The position numbers and the translations under genes were made by a program. The notes below the pieces were generated by a model. The model did no database searches. It was not told where the DNA came from and was given only the letters and a program-made list of their open reading frames with translations. Below are positions 53,605 to 64,000 of a DNA stretch of 64,000 nucleotides, one piece after another (the first letter of the stretch is position 1; every line of letters starts with the position of its first letter). The stretch spans positions 1 to 64,000 of the forward strand of contig CAJQUW010003151.1 of the NCBI GenBank assembly GCA_907163375.1, given 5' to 3'. The stretch is from Prostheceraeus crozeri (lineage: Eukaryota > Platyhelminthes > Polycladida > Euryleptidae).

Positions 53605-54744
53605 TTAGATCAATGGATGTATGAAAGCAATTACATTAGTCTTTGGTTTAGGCGGGTCTAGAAGGCTGCTAAGCATCACTTCTTGCTCCGGTCCTTTTCT
53701 TTTGTATGCTTCAACAGCATTGCTTCGATGCCCAGTTCTTGATTTTATTAACTGCTCATCTACATTTTCTCGGAATAGCCTTGTCGCACATGTTACTTTG
53801 CCAGAATGTGCCGTGATGTATCCTTTGATATCGGCTATGGATGCGGCCTCTGGCAACAATTTTCTGATGGAATTGACTCCAACGGGAGAAGTGGCGAATC
53901 TGGGCTGGTCTGGGATAATGTTTCGCAGTGGTCGACGGTAAAATGCTCCCGTAAAAACACCCATGCTTCGAAACCGGCTCACGTAAAGTTTCAATATCTT
54001 ATATACCGATCGATTGTTATCGCTATCGTATTGTCGAACACACTTGTTTTGTATCTTGCGATCGCGGATTCCACCGGAAAAGACTTTGTTGCCGCGACCC
54101 GTGCACTCAACAAATTTCCCATGGTCGTCTTCTGAAAACGTGAATTGCTCCAGTTGCATCTGGCGATGCTCGTCGCACGCTCTGAGCCCGAAAACTTTAC
54201 AGTTGAAGTAAACGGCCCGCAATAGTCCATTTCCATCATGTAAGCATAGTTTCGCCTCACTATCCTCTGATATCGGATCAGCTCTCTTGTGATGGGATCC
54301 GATGCCCCGAGAAGTGAGATTTCTCATGCAGGCATCTAAAGCACGGACAAATTGCACAAAATTAAAATCCTCCTTATCCATTATATTGCAGTCGGGTCTT
54401 TCTTCTCGGATAAATCGGGCCAATCCGCAAACAATATTGTAAATAGTATTGGGAGGATACTCGGTTCCATCCTGCCGTCGGATCTCGAATATAAAATGTT
54501 TCAAGGCTCTTGAAATGTCAGCCTTTGGAGCCGTCCACAAATCTGTTAGTTGGGGAACCAAGTAATCATTTTCTTGTGTTGTGGAAGATTGTTGGTTTCT
54601 CCAAGTGGCCCAATCTTCATATAACTTTGTGCACCAGGAACTATTTCTAACGGTGTTCTTTGACCGTGAACATGAAACAACGCGATCAATGTCCTGAGAC
54701 GACGCAATGGAAAATCGACTAGCGTCAAAGCTGTGGTCTGCCAT
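53605..54744 (-). CDS. Tyrosine recombinase-like protein (DUF3504/Crypton-like, 379 aa)
   Basis: The frame is intact from MADHSFDASR to a stop at 53605. The N-terminal half has an SAM-like core-binding region (DLWTAPKADISRALKHFIFE, YPPNTIYNIVCGLARFIREE). The catalytic half has FGLRACDEHRQMQL (R188), YITAHSGKVTCATRLF (H313), then DEQLIKSRTGHRSNAVEAYK with H339, R340 and the nucleophile Y347. That is R...H-x-x-K...H/R...Y, as in domesticated Crypton-type recombinases fused to ZMYM proteins. The usual HxxR arginine reads as Lys, which may weaken cleavage. It is the only clearly intact gene in element B and runs opposite to the transposase remnant. Confidence 0.8.
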   Translation of the reverse strand: MADHSFDASRFSIASSQDIDRVVSCSRSKNTVRNSSWCTKLYEDWATWRNQQSSTTQENDYLVPQLTDLWTAPKADISRALKHFIFEIRRQDGTEYPPNTIYNIVCGLARFIREERPDCNIMDKEDFNFVQFVRALDACMRNLTSRGIGSHHKRADPISEDSEAKLCLHDGNGLLRAVYFNCKVFGLRACDEHRQMQLEQFTFSEDDHGKFVECTGRGNKVFSGGIRDRKIQNKCVRQYDSDNNRSVYKILKLYVSRFRSMGVFTGAFYRRPLRNIIPDQPRFATSPVGVNSIRKLLPEAASIADIKGYITAHSGKVTCATRLFRENVDEQLIKSRTGHRSNAVEAYKRKGPEQEVMLSSLLDPPKPKTNVIAFIHPLI

Positions 54745-55703
54745 TGTGATCAGATGTGCTTAGGGTAAAATTCAGAAATCCTATTTATATATTAGTGATG
54801 AGAATTATTAACAAGTCAATCATTAAAGAATAGATTTCATATCAAATACAATCAGCAACTGCTTTATCAAAAGAAGACACTTATGAAAGAGTAACAATAC
54901 AACGCTATGAATTTGTATGGGCATTCATTCTGTCTATTCCCTTATTCCAACGCAACTAGGTGTGAAAGTCTTGACTGGCAACAGAATCTATTGTGTTCGC
55001 TGTTGTACAAAGAGATTATCAGCTATGTTATAAAGAAACGCTATCTTAGCGTATCTGGATAACAGAACAAGTTGAAATTACGGTTGCATTCACAATGTGC
55101 AATTACGAGCCATAGCAATCTTGGGTCAGATAATCAACAGATCAATCTATGCAGGCGGGCAGTGTTATTCTACTATAGCGCTAGAAAACGCTATCTTAGC
55201 GCTGTCATAGCGTTCGAAGTTAGAATAGCGTCACAAAATTGTGTTGAGACAGAGCCTTTCATACAAACTTCAGCGTGTGCAAAATGTGGAAATACCTTGT
55301 CAGACAGTCTGACGCTATCTGTGTTTCATACAACTTACACAAGCTGTGAGGAGCTCGAACACTATCTAAGAAAGTGATATCTATGGTATTTCTTTATTCA
55401 GCAGTTGAAACAAGTGAAATTGCATCAACTGCACTTACATGAGGACGCAATGCAAGTGATTTAGAACTTCATGTTGATGTAACTGAAACTACCACAGTTA
55501 ATGCATATGCATGGCCAGAGTGTAACAATCAACATGGGAGTCATTTTCTGACTTGATCATTAGCGAACGTTCTTCATCATCATTCTGTTCTAACATGTGT
55601 ACATGTGCACGCCTTGCTGACTCACCACGACATTCAACCGGATGACCGACATTCCTTCGTCGAGAAATCAGCGCGTGATTGCGATTTGCTTGTCATTTTC
55701 ATC

Positions 55704-56761
55704 ATGGCTCATCGAACTGCGAAGTTGACGCATGAAGAATGTCGTTCAATGGTCTGCATCTTATGCTTCAACGAATCAAAAGAATTGAGAAAGGTTACAC
55801 CACGAATTCTATAGATGATCGAAGAATACTGTTTAACCGGACTTGATCCATCTGACGAGCGTCTTCCATGCGCTATTTGCTCTACTTGTCGACTGTCTTT
55901 GGAATATATAAGAAAGATAATTTCAATTCGACTATTGAAATCTATGATCATTCAAAAATTTACGATACCCGAACTTGTTCATGCAATGTATGTGAAGTGG
56001 CACGGTCGAACATTAATCCAATTCAACATGGCATTCGGAGGAAGAGTCCTGGCCGACCTCGAGCTTCGTGTAATGATTCACTTGCGATCTCGTTGTTTTG
56101 GCCGATTTTCTAGAGGTTTGTCTCACAAATGTTGTTAATCTGACAGAAATGATTTGAAAAGGTTTGACAACACTGCTCATCCTCAAATAATTCGATCTTC
56201 ATCGAATCAGTCCTTGATGAAACTCATTCCTCCACCCGGCTTACGCATTCAGCTGTGTTTCTTATCGGCTGTGTAAATTCGTTGTACACCAGTCTTGAAA
56301 GAAAGTGGTCGAATGTTGTGCAGAGGGAAGCGTACCACGGTGGATCTTTCACCGGAAACAGTTACAGAAAGCTTTTGCATAACATTGAAGTTCTCCAAAC
56401 GATGTGTCCATCAGAATTTTATCCATACATTCGTGTTTTTCAAGCTCTTGAGAAAGTTGTGAATGCATGTTTTGGCCAAACATTATCCCCGAATTTCAAA
56501 ATTTGTATTGGCGAATTCAGAAAAGCATTCCTTCGCTTGGACGTCAAAGTTACACCGACAGTTCATTGTTTATTTTTCCACGTGCCGCCGTTTTGCGAAC
56601 TGAAAGGAACCGGGCTGGGGCCATGGAGTGAACAATCCGTCGAGTCATGTCATCATGACTTTTCTGAAACGTGGAAAAACTAAAATTATAGACACCACTC
56701 ACCCGAATTACGGGAAGAAACTACTTTCGGCAATTATTGCCTATAACAGTCGATATGCATA
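55704..56761 (+). pseudogene. Decayed Chapaev-like transposase of element B
   Basis: Starts MAHRTAKLTHEECRSMVC, has an early in-frame stop, then LPCAICSTCRLSLEYI (second zinc pair). The middle, including the region with the putative first Asp, is deleted near 56150-56250. It resumes with HGGSFTGNSYRKLLHNIEVL, CFGQTLSPNFKICI and FCELKGTGLGPWSEQSVESC; after another frame change it ends YGKKLLSAIIAYNSRYA. It parallels the transposase of element A throughout, which helps define the true start of that gene. Confidence 0.8.
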
Positions 56762-57381
56762 GCATTTTAATCAATAAGATTTATCATTGGAGTAAATGTT
56801 TCGCTCTTCATCTGTAAAAACGGGATTTTCCATTCCATATTAAGAAATATTCATATAATAAACTTAACTCCGTGCCTAGACAATAGAACTAATGAGAAAT
56901 TTAAAATTTGAAATTTCTCGAGGAATGTTTGTGAGCAGGTTTTCTAAAGATATTTTTATCAAAGTAAAAAATGATGAATATTTATACTATTCAACAACTC
57001 AAAATTTAAATTTTCTCTGGAATAGCTCAGTTAAAATTGGTAAGATTCCTGATATTTCTCAAGTGTGCTTACATGGTATGTTCAAAAAATGCAAGCAGAT
57101 TCTGTGGGGAATTTTTTATGAAAAATTTTTAGAATTCTCTTCGTAATTTGAATTTTCTCGAAAATAGCTCGATGAATTTTTTTAAAATTGACATTTCTCG
57201 ACTAGCCTATATGGACTAAGTACATGTATGTCCAGAAACTGCAAACAGTTTTACTGGAGAATTTTTTAGGTGATAATCAAATTCAAACCCACCGTGTGAA
57301 GTATTTCTGAAAATCTGAATAATATTTCAGAATATACAAATCAAACGCCAAACTCCATTTATCAACAATTCTGTCACCTTA

Positions 57382-60008
57382 AGGGGCTTTCACAATAGTC
57401 GTGCGACCTCTTTACGACTTCTTACGATCATGGTCGTAAGATCGATCGCATCTATCGCACGACCAGTCTCTTGCTGTCGCACGACTTCTCATGGTCTCCT
57501 GTAGTCGCATCTGAATTTTGTGCATGCACAAAATTCAGGCGCGACCACTTTCGGGATTCTAGCTCGCGCGATCGCTCGTGCAACGGTCGCGTATAGTCGT
57601 GCAACAGTATCAGAAGTCGCACGACCATCTTGCGACTACTTGTTTGCTTTCCTTCCAAAAGTATGCTTTGATGTGACCATCGTACGACTGAGACCATTGT
57701 GCAACAGTCTCTTGTACACGTGAGACTGGTCTCACGACTTCACGCCAATATATATGCCGCACATGTGCTATCAGCTTCATATCATTGTATCATGTCCTCT
57801 GTTCGCCCCCGTGACGTGCTGCGCTCACCTGATAGAGACATTGCTGTGTTGGTGCTTCTTATTCGACTTCGACGACGTAATAGAAGACGCAGAAGACGTT
57901 GGTGGGTCAAGCCTTGGATTGCGAAGCGTGAGGGGTTTGGCCAGTACCACACTCTGATGGCAGAATTAGAGCTGCAATCCCCAGAGGACTTTGTCAACTA
58001 CTTGAGAATGCCTCCGGAGATGTTCTACGAGATACTGACGCGCATATCCTCAAGAATCGAGAAGAATGGAAACTTCCGAGAACCTCTTGAACCTGGTCTG
58101 AAGTTAGCTATCACTCTTAGATACATGGCTACTGGTGCAAGCTACAAGACACTCCAGTATTCGTTCCGTGTTGCCCACAACAGTATAGCACTGTTCATTC
58201 CGGAGGTCTGTCAGGCCATAGTTGACGAGTACGAAGATCAGGTGTTTGCCTTCCCTAGGAACCCTGATGACTGGAGAGACATTGCAAGGAAGTTCAGTGA
58301 GAAATGGAATTTTCACCATATCTGCGGAGCTCTGGATGGCAAGCACGTGGCCATAAGATGTCCCAGGAAGTCTGGTACTTCTATCACAATTACAAGGGCT
58401 TCTTCAGTATCATCCTTCTAGGGTTGGTGGATGCTGACTACAAGTTCATCTGGGCAGACGTGGGATGCCAAGGTTCTTCTTCAGATGCGCAAATCTTCAA
58501 CAACGGACAACTGAGAAGAAAGCTGGAAGAGGGAACTTTGCGCTTGCCAGATCCCGAGCCTCTACCACATGATGACAGGCCAACACCATACTTCGTGGTC
58601 GGAGATGACGCCTTTCCCTTGCGTTCGTGGATGATGAAACCCTTCTCCCAGCGCCAGATGACGGACCAACAGCGGATATTCAACTATCGCCTATCCCGTG
58701 GCCGCCGTGTGGTGGAGAACAGCTTTGGTATACTTGCACATCGCTGGAGATGCTTGCTGACCACCATGCAGCAAGATCCGATCAGAGTCAAGGTCATAGT
58801 CATGGCAGCCATGTGCCTACACAACTTGATGCGACTGCAGCATCGTTCTTTGCAGACCGGTGACCTGGACCAACCTGTTGGTGACGGCAGCTTCATCCCT
58901 GGTGCTTGGCGAGAGACACAATTACACGACATTGCACATGTTGGTGGCGCTAACCAAGCCAATCGAGAGGGCAAGAGACTACGATTGTACTTGAAGGACT
59001 ACTACAACAGTGATGTGGGAAAGCTACCCTGGCAGGACAAGATGATATAAGCTCCTCGTGATATAAGCTCAAGTATTATATGATGCTATCTTCGGTAGCT
59101 GATTGTGTCTTGTTGTCTTTTAAAATAAGTTCTATCGGATTATTTATTTTGCTTTTATGTCACTAACAGGCTAAAGAGGGCCATAGGCTATACGAAAAAA
59201 GTCAGGGAAGTTTATTTCATTCATTAGAGGAAGCTGAAGTAGTCTAATAAAGTTAGTCTACGGTAGACTAAACTCTTGAAATCATTAACCCTTCTAGTGG
59301 GCACCCCATGACAATTGTCACGGATAGCGTAATTATGGCTTGTAGAAAATTTTCATTAAAAGCTACGGCATTGCCGCCTCGTGACTTTTAATTTCTACGT
59401 ATAGGGATGACTTTAACGTCTTCAACACTAGTCTAGCGTTTGCTGGCATTCCTCCAGGACTCATGTGTTAGGTTGAGCGTGTGCAGTAATCAGGCATCAT
59501 CATATTAGGCCTGCATCATGAAAAAGTACCCGTAGTAATAAGAGTAGTAGTAGTAATAATTTGCTTAATAGGAGGTGTGGTTTTAAAACAGCTAGTTTTC
59601 TGTCCACCCTGTTAGAAAAAACAAAGTCTGATATATAGAAAAATTAAACATGATAATTTTTTAAACATGATAGCGTACAACACCGTAGCAGTCAAGAGTC
59701 TAGGCTACCGATTGACGATGTCAAGGTGGCGACTGCTCGTGCAACAGTCACATAGTCTTGCGATCGGTTGTACGATTGACTCAGCCATCGAACAATGCAA
59801 TTTCTAGGTTGTGCAACTATCGCACGACCATGCGAGAGGTCGCACGACTGATCGTACAACAGTCTCCTTCGAGCATACGACTGTTGTGCGACTAGATTTT
59901 TCACTGAGACTATTTGTGCGACTGACATTGGATCGCTTCTGAGCGCTCGGTCGCAAGGTCACAAGGTCACAAGGTCGCATCTGTCGCACGACTATTGTGA
60001 AAGCCCCT
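57382..60008 (+). mobile_element. PIF/Harbinger transposon (2.6 kb)
   Basis: Inverted termini aggggctttcacaatagtcg lie at 57382 and end at 60008, flanked by TTA on both sides (57379-57381, 60009-60011). Both subterminal regions carry many copies of TCGCACGAC or its inverse within ~250 bp, probable transposase-binding sites. It encodes the DDE transposase; the second Myb-like gene of autonomous Harbingers is not seen. Confidence 0.92.
57792..59050 (+). pseudogene. Harbinger DDE transposase, one frameshift
   Basis: The ATG at 57792 (MSSVRPRDVL) precedes a basic region (RLRRRNRRRRRRWWVKPW) and an HTH-like part (MPPEMFYEILTRISSRIE, LKLAITLRYMATGASYKTLQ). The catalytic domain has the first Asp in CGALDGKHVAIRCP. 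The frame then shifts near 58370-58376, and the second segment has GFFSIILLGLVDADYKF, the second Asp in GSSSDAQIFNNG and the Glu in RRVVENSFGILAHRWR. The DDE triad is complete, so a single small indel is the only visible lesion. This looks like a recent copy. Confidence 0.9.
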
Positions 60009-60011
60009 TTA

Positions 60012-63000
60012 CATAATCGGCAGCAATTCTTCTTCGTACGAAATGTGAGTGTTCAGCCAGGCTTCAGAGAAGCAGGATATTTTCCGTAACTGTAATAATT
60101 GGAGTGATGCGTTTTTTCAAATCGCTAGCGATGACGAAATATATATATACCCAAATTTATCCAAATTGGAAAAAGTCGCAATGTGCTTCGATGCTTCAAA
60201 TGCTAATACTGAGCGTGTGGCTTCATCTCTAATATCAAAATCCCACGTCATTTATTATGATTAAATCCGTCACGATTTATGACGGACCGCTTGAACAAAT
60301 AGCTCCGTCTTGTTTTTGACTCAACTCCCATCGAAGAATTTCCTTATCAGGACGCCTACTTACATTGGTTCAGCTATCGTCCACCAAAGAAGAATGGATG
60401 GAATGGATGCCAGTTACTCGTCTCATGATGTCAAGACCTCGAAACCGGCTATTTCCATCCCGTGTTCTAGTTCATTGAGTCTCACAGAAATTGCAGAATT
60501 CGATAAAAGTGCAATAGGTGATGTTGGAAGTGATAGACAGCGATGAATTTGACGCTTTCACCTCATGATTGTTCAAGTTAATTGTTGAAGTTTCAAATAG
60601 TGTATTTTTTAATAAGCACTCATATACATGCCGTATTGCCGTTTTACTTCTTCCACAAAAATGAGGAATTCAAAATTTGTATGATGTGCCTACAATTTTG
60701 TTTTACATATTATAAGAAGTAAATAAATTTCAATTGAAGTAATTTCCTCTACGATTATACTTCGCAATGAAGTAATATTTTCGCACCCTAAAAAACACTG
60801 GAGGAGAGTGACGTCAAAGAAGATGCTTTTATTAAAGAAAGAAAGTAAAAACGCTCTTATGAACAATGAAATATCTTCACGGGATGATAGAAAGCCATTG
60901 TGATTCTACATTTCATAATGCGATGTAAATGCAGGAGTCGGTGGTGCGGATGTCAAGATTCCAAGATGCAGGATTTCGCATGCCGACCTACTTAGACTTC
61001 TGCAAAATGATTTACGTGGCTTGCTGAATTATTTTCTTTCTTTTATTGCGAAAAACGCCTCAAAATATGTATAAATTCTTAATTGTGCGACGTTTCGGAA
61101 GTCTTGATCACGTGCAAATGAACCAAATCAGACTTTCCAAGCATCAAAGTGCATATGCAAAATTTAACTGTGAATAATGTAAAATTTAAAGATATCTATC
61201 ACTACAATAATCTTTCTGCCAGGAAGGAGAAAAATACTTAGAATCAAGAAGTCTTGTTTAACCCAGCATCTGAAAGCATATTAAGAAAAGTCAATTATAT
61301 GGCAGTGCAAAAGTCTATGTACAGGGGAAAAGTAATTGATGATAGCTTTTCAAGCGTCATATCACATGGAGAGTAAAAATTAATTCTTCGGAGACTAAGA
61401 AGAGCGCAAAACTATGAAGGATAAAGTCCCCCTCACATCCATTCATTATATTGGCTTCCTTCTTTATTAAAATGGACTCGGCAGTAGTGCATTCGAACAA
61501 GGCCATTTTTCAGTTCGATCAGTTCCTCGTTCATTTTGGCAATTTTGGTCGCTCACTCAGTTCGCCGTTCTTTTTAATTTTGCGCTAAACCGTCAGTTTA
61601 TCGCTCAATTCTTTTCCGTTCACTTGGGAAGGCGGCAAATCTATGGCAATTTGCTTGTCGCATTTTCGGTTGATAATGTAATTTCGCTTTTCGGCCCTAT
61701 TAATAAGTGTTTCATTAAAAATCCTATACTTCACACTATCAATAACTTTTGTTTATTATTCTGTCCTTCATCGTTCTATCATTTTCAAAACAATTTGCAT
61801 TGTCTATTATTAACTACCCATATTTACAGTTGTAGAAATATTAAACTGCTACAAAACATGCGAAGTAGACTATCTATCTCACTCAGACATACTTAACTTG
61901 ACTTTGAATTGAAGCCAAATTCAATGTCAATTGCTCTCGCATCGTCACCTTCACATGTTAGCTTTTAGTGTTTTGTCAGAAGGCAATCTGTTTAATAATG
62001 TCAGTCAAATTGACCGCGGGTGACTGCTAACTATTCTCGCCAATTTGAAAACTAAATCTAAGAGTTCTCACTACAAAATTGATTAATAGATGAATTGTGA
62101 ATGTCAATTGTTGTCGAATTTTCATAAATTTTCAAGGCTATAAACTTTGATCACTTTTGAAAGGATGTGTTTTTTATGATTTTTATCCAATTCGAAAACC
62201 TAGTAATACTTAACGTGTGTGAAGTTGCCGCAAACACTCAGCGCAACCAATTTTATTTTAACTGTGTCACTTTAAAAAAATCACAACCACACAATGCGAG
62301 GTCGCTGTGTATGTGCCACCACTCAATTTCACGAAAATCAGCCTCCTTTGGCCATAAGACGCAATTCAAATTTCAAATTGTTTGTTCTGTGAATTTGGCG
62401 CAACCAATTTTTCCGACTTTCATAACATCAGTGCATCAAGCGACAAAACCCATTGCAAACGATGAAATATCCATGTCTAATTATGTGACGCGCAAAAAAT
62501 TAATAGAAATAATCAATCTTCATGCAAAAAATTAAGCTGAATTAAGCTTACAGCTTTTTCTGACAAATCCGTCAAATAAAGCATCATCTATAAGTAAATC
62601 AGGAGTAGAATGCTTTGCATCCTCTATTTAAATCTATTTAATATTGGCTATTCGATGTATAAGTAGAGAAGGCCTTTTAGCTAGTTAACAATCTAACTGT
62701 GTGGTACTATCAATAGCCTATAGAGAAACTAACTAATTTTGTTTATGTAGATTTGATATTCTTTTCCTACATATTTAGAAGTTTGAAATTGTCCGATGAG
62801 AATCATATCTTCAATTAATGAATTAACTGAATTGAAATGAAATAATTTAGAATGTAGGTCTAGTATTTTTGCACATGTGCAACATGTGATTGTTTTTTTT
62901 CTGTCATGTGAGATCTGGCCTCGATGGATTTTGCATTACAGAAACTTGGTTATGTAAGAATTAGATATATTTGCAACTTAAATTCTTGACAATTCTGTGA

Positions 63001-63115
63001 ATCAACGTGAAAATTGATTGATTGCGATAGATGCAAAGTGCTATCCATGTCAGCTAACAAAAACCATCAGCATGAGATTCTGCACAACTAAAGTTTCAAC
63101 ACTGCCTACAGATAC
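60012..63115. other. Mostly featureless AT-rich sequence
   Basis: No gene is supported. A 71-codon frame at 60049-60264 contains IYPNLSKLEKVAMCF and the following DASNANTERV, faintly like the C-terminal dimerisation region of hAT-type transposases, but it is too short to call. The remaining open frames up to 62535 show no motif. Confidence 0.45.
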
Positions 63116-63811
63116 AGTCCGGCAGCCAGCACGAATTTCTGCAGGGAATTATGCCGAAAACGAGGCTTTCACAAAATGATGCACATCCTATGCCTACTGC
63201 GAATCTGCATCTCAGCCGAGTTCTAGTTAGATCATCTTCTTGTCAGACAGGAGGACGCAGATCGCAGCTTTTGGTAAAAGTGAAATTTTCCATGTTTTCT
63301 ATTATTAAGTGAAAAGTTCTGAGCCTCGAACCATAATTTTTGACATGGAATGTTTTCATGTCATTTCCTATGATGTACCTGTGCTATTATCATGTTTCTG
63401 ATCGGCGATGTATGCGAGAATGTGGCTATAAATGTGGATAGAATTGGTCAAAATGCTTGTACTAGCCGACGATAGGAGACTTGCCAAATCTGAAAGTGTT
63501 TAGTTTCATGACAAGGTTGCATGTACAATTGTACATGGTGGGAAATAACCTGAAGACATTCCATGTCAAAAATTATGGCTCCAGGCTTAGCACTTTTCAC
63601 TTATAGAGAAAGTATGGAAAATTTCACTTTAACCGAAAGCTTCAATCTGCGTACCATTAGATTTACTGTGTTTTCCATTGATCCTGTCTGACAAGAATAG
63701 GAACTAAATAGAACTCGGCAAACGCGCAGATTCGTGGTATAAGGTGCATATCATTTTGTGAATGTCTTATTTTCGGCCTTCACTGCAAAAATTCGTTCTG
63801 GCTACCGGACT
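63116..63811. mobile_element. MITE with ~240-bp terminal inverted repeats
   Basis: Termini agtccggcagccagcacgaa and, inverted, agtccggtagccagaacgaa (ending 63811). The inverted similarity continues inwards through gaatttctgcag, aaagtgaaattttccat and ccataatttttgacatggaa, leaving a short centre near 63360-63550. No protein. The target duplication is not clear. Confidence 0.7.
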
Positions 63812-64000
63812 AGAATAAAGATTGATTTGAAGTAGCACTGTAGCTCGATATCCACATTGACAGTGGCAGACGTCCTGACTGATGTGATAACAATTACACG
63901 AGTTTAGTCATACATTATGTTTGTCCCAATGATGACTAGCATATAACGTACAGGCCCTCTACTATAATTCTTGGAGCTATCTAAATGTCATAGTTGATGT

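Larger units (their letters stand above)
52604..57296. mobile_element. Chapaev-like DNA transposon B carrying a tyrosine-recombinase gene
   Basis: The termini are cacgatgggcttgaattcga and its near inverse (cacggtgggtttgaatttga), at 52604 and 57296, flanked by the perfect 4-bp duplication TGAA (52600-52603, 57297-57300). TIR similarity extends ~310 bp. Inside are a decayed Chapaev-like transposase (plus) that matches element A, and an intact tyrosine-recombinase-like gene (minus). Confidence 0.8.

Noticed and set aside
57452-57723. Short frames in the Harbinger subterminal repeats
   Set aside because: Produced by repeated TCGCACGAC words, not coding.
60049-60264. hAT-like C-terminal fragment
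   Set aside because: Only a faint pattern over ~30 residues, too short to support.

Overview
The window is genomic DNA of an animal, most likely an aquatic invertebrate; I cannot name the species. It is AT-rich, has spliced genes with TATA boxes and AATAAA signals, and is almost entirely mobile DNA: LINEs, a Penelope-like element, a tRNA-type SINE, mariner, PIF/Harbinger, Chapaev-like elements and, centrally, a full-length Maverick/Polinton. I see no conventional host gene, rRNA or tRNA.

Layout. 1-12565: about 10 kb of tandem repeats (units near 487 and 326 bp) made of Polinton subterminal sequence. They are split by an AT-rich segment full of GCCAA words, and they end in a Polinton-type terminus at 12565 abutting a dead LINE (12566-15797), itself hit by a TA-flanked MITE. 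17218-19512: a decayed R2-like retroelement, cut by a Penelope-like element that forms a 621-bp-arm palindrome. 21161-23846: a mariner with long TIRs, holding a nested Harbinger deletion derivative. 24084-46430: the Polinton (22,347 bp; TIRs starting AG; 6-bp TSD AATATT). 47122-51165 and 52604-57296: two Chapaev-like elements (CAC termini, 4-bp TSDs); the second also carries an intact tyrosine-recombinase gene. 57382-60008: an autonomous-type Harbinger with one frameshift. 63116-63811: a long-TIR MITE.

The Polinton has the core set: protein-primed PolB, integrase, packaging ATPase, adenain-like protease, major capsid protein and small basic capsid/core proteins. Three genes are broken: an in-frame TAG in the capsid gene, two frameshifts in the integrase, and a 13-bp tandem duplication in a structural paralogue. 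Unusual cargo includes a two-repeat TATA-binding-protein-like protein (36383-36928) beside two paralogous, possibly PC4-like proteins; a DEDDh-type exonuclease-like protein; RING-like proteins; and a free-standing copy of the PolB N-terminal domain. PolB and the gene at the opposite end share one promoter geometry (two CCAAT boxes 36 and 19 bp upstream of a TATA box) and a leader exon ending exactly at ATG|GTAAGT. Most structural genes instead have an ATGCAAA motif 23-34 bp upstream of the ATG. I read this as an early/late split in which the TBP-like and PC4-like proteins may act late.

The non-coding 2.3 kb left of PolB (25.0-27.3 kb) looks like a structured RNA locus: a CRE+TATA promoter with a splice donor, three diverged ~170-nt repeats with UUCG hairpins, and six hairpins with an invariant CUAU loop on covarying stems. 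This and the TBP-like gene are the strongest candidates for something undescribed.
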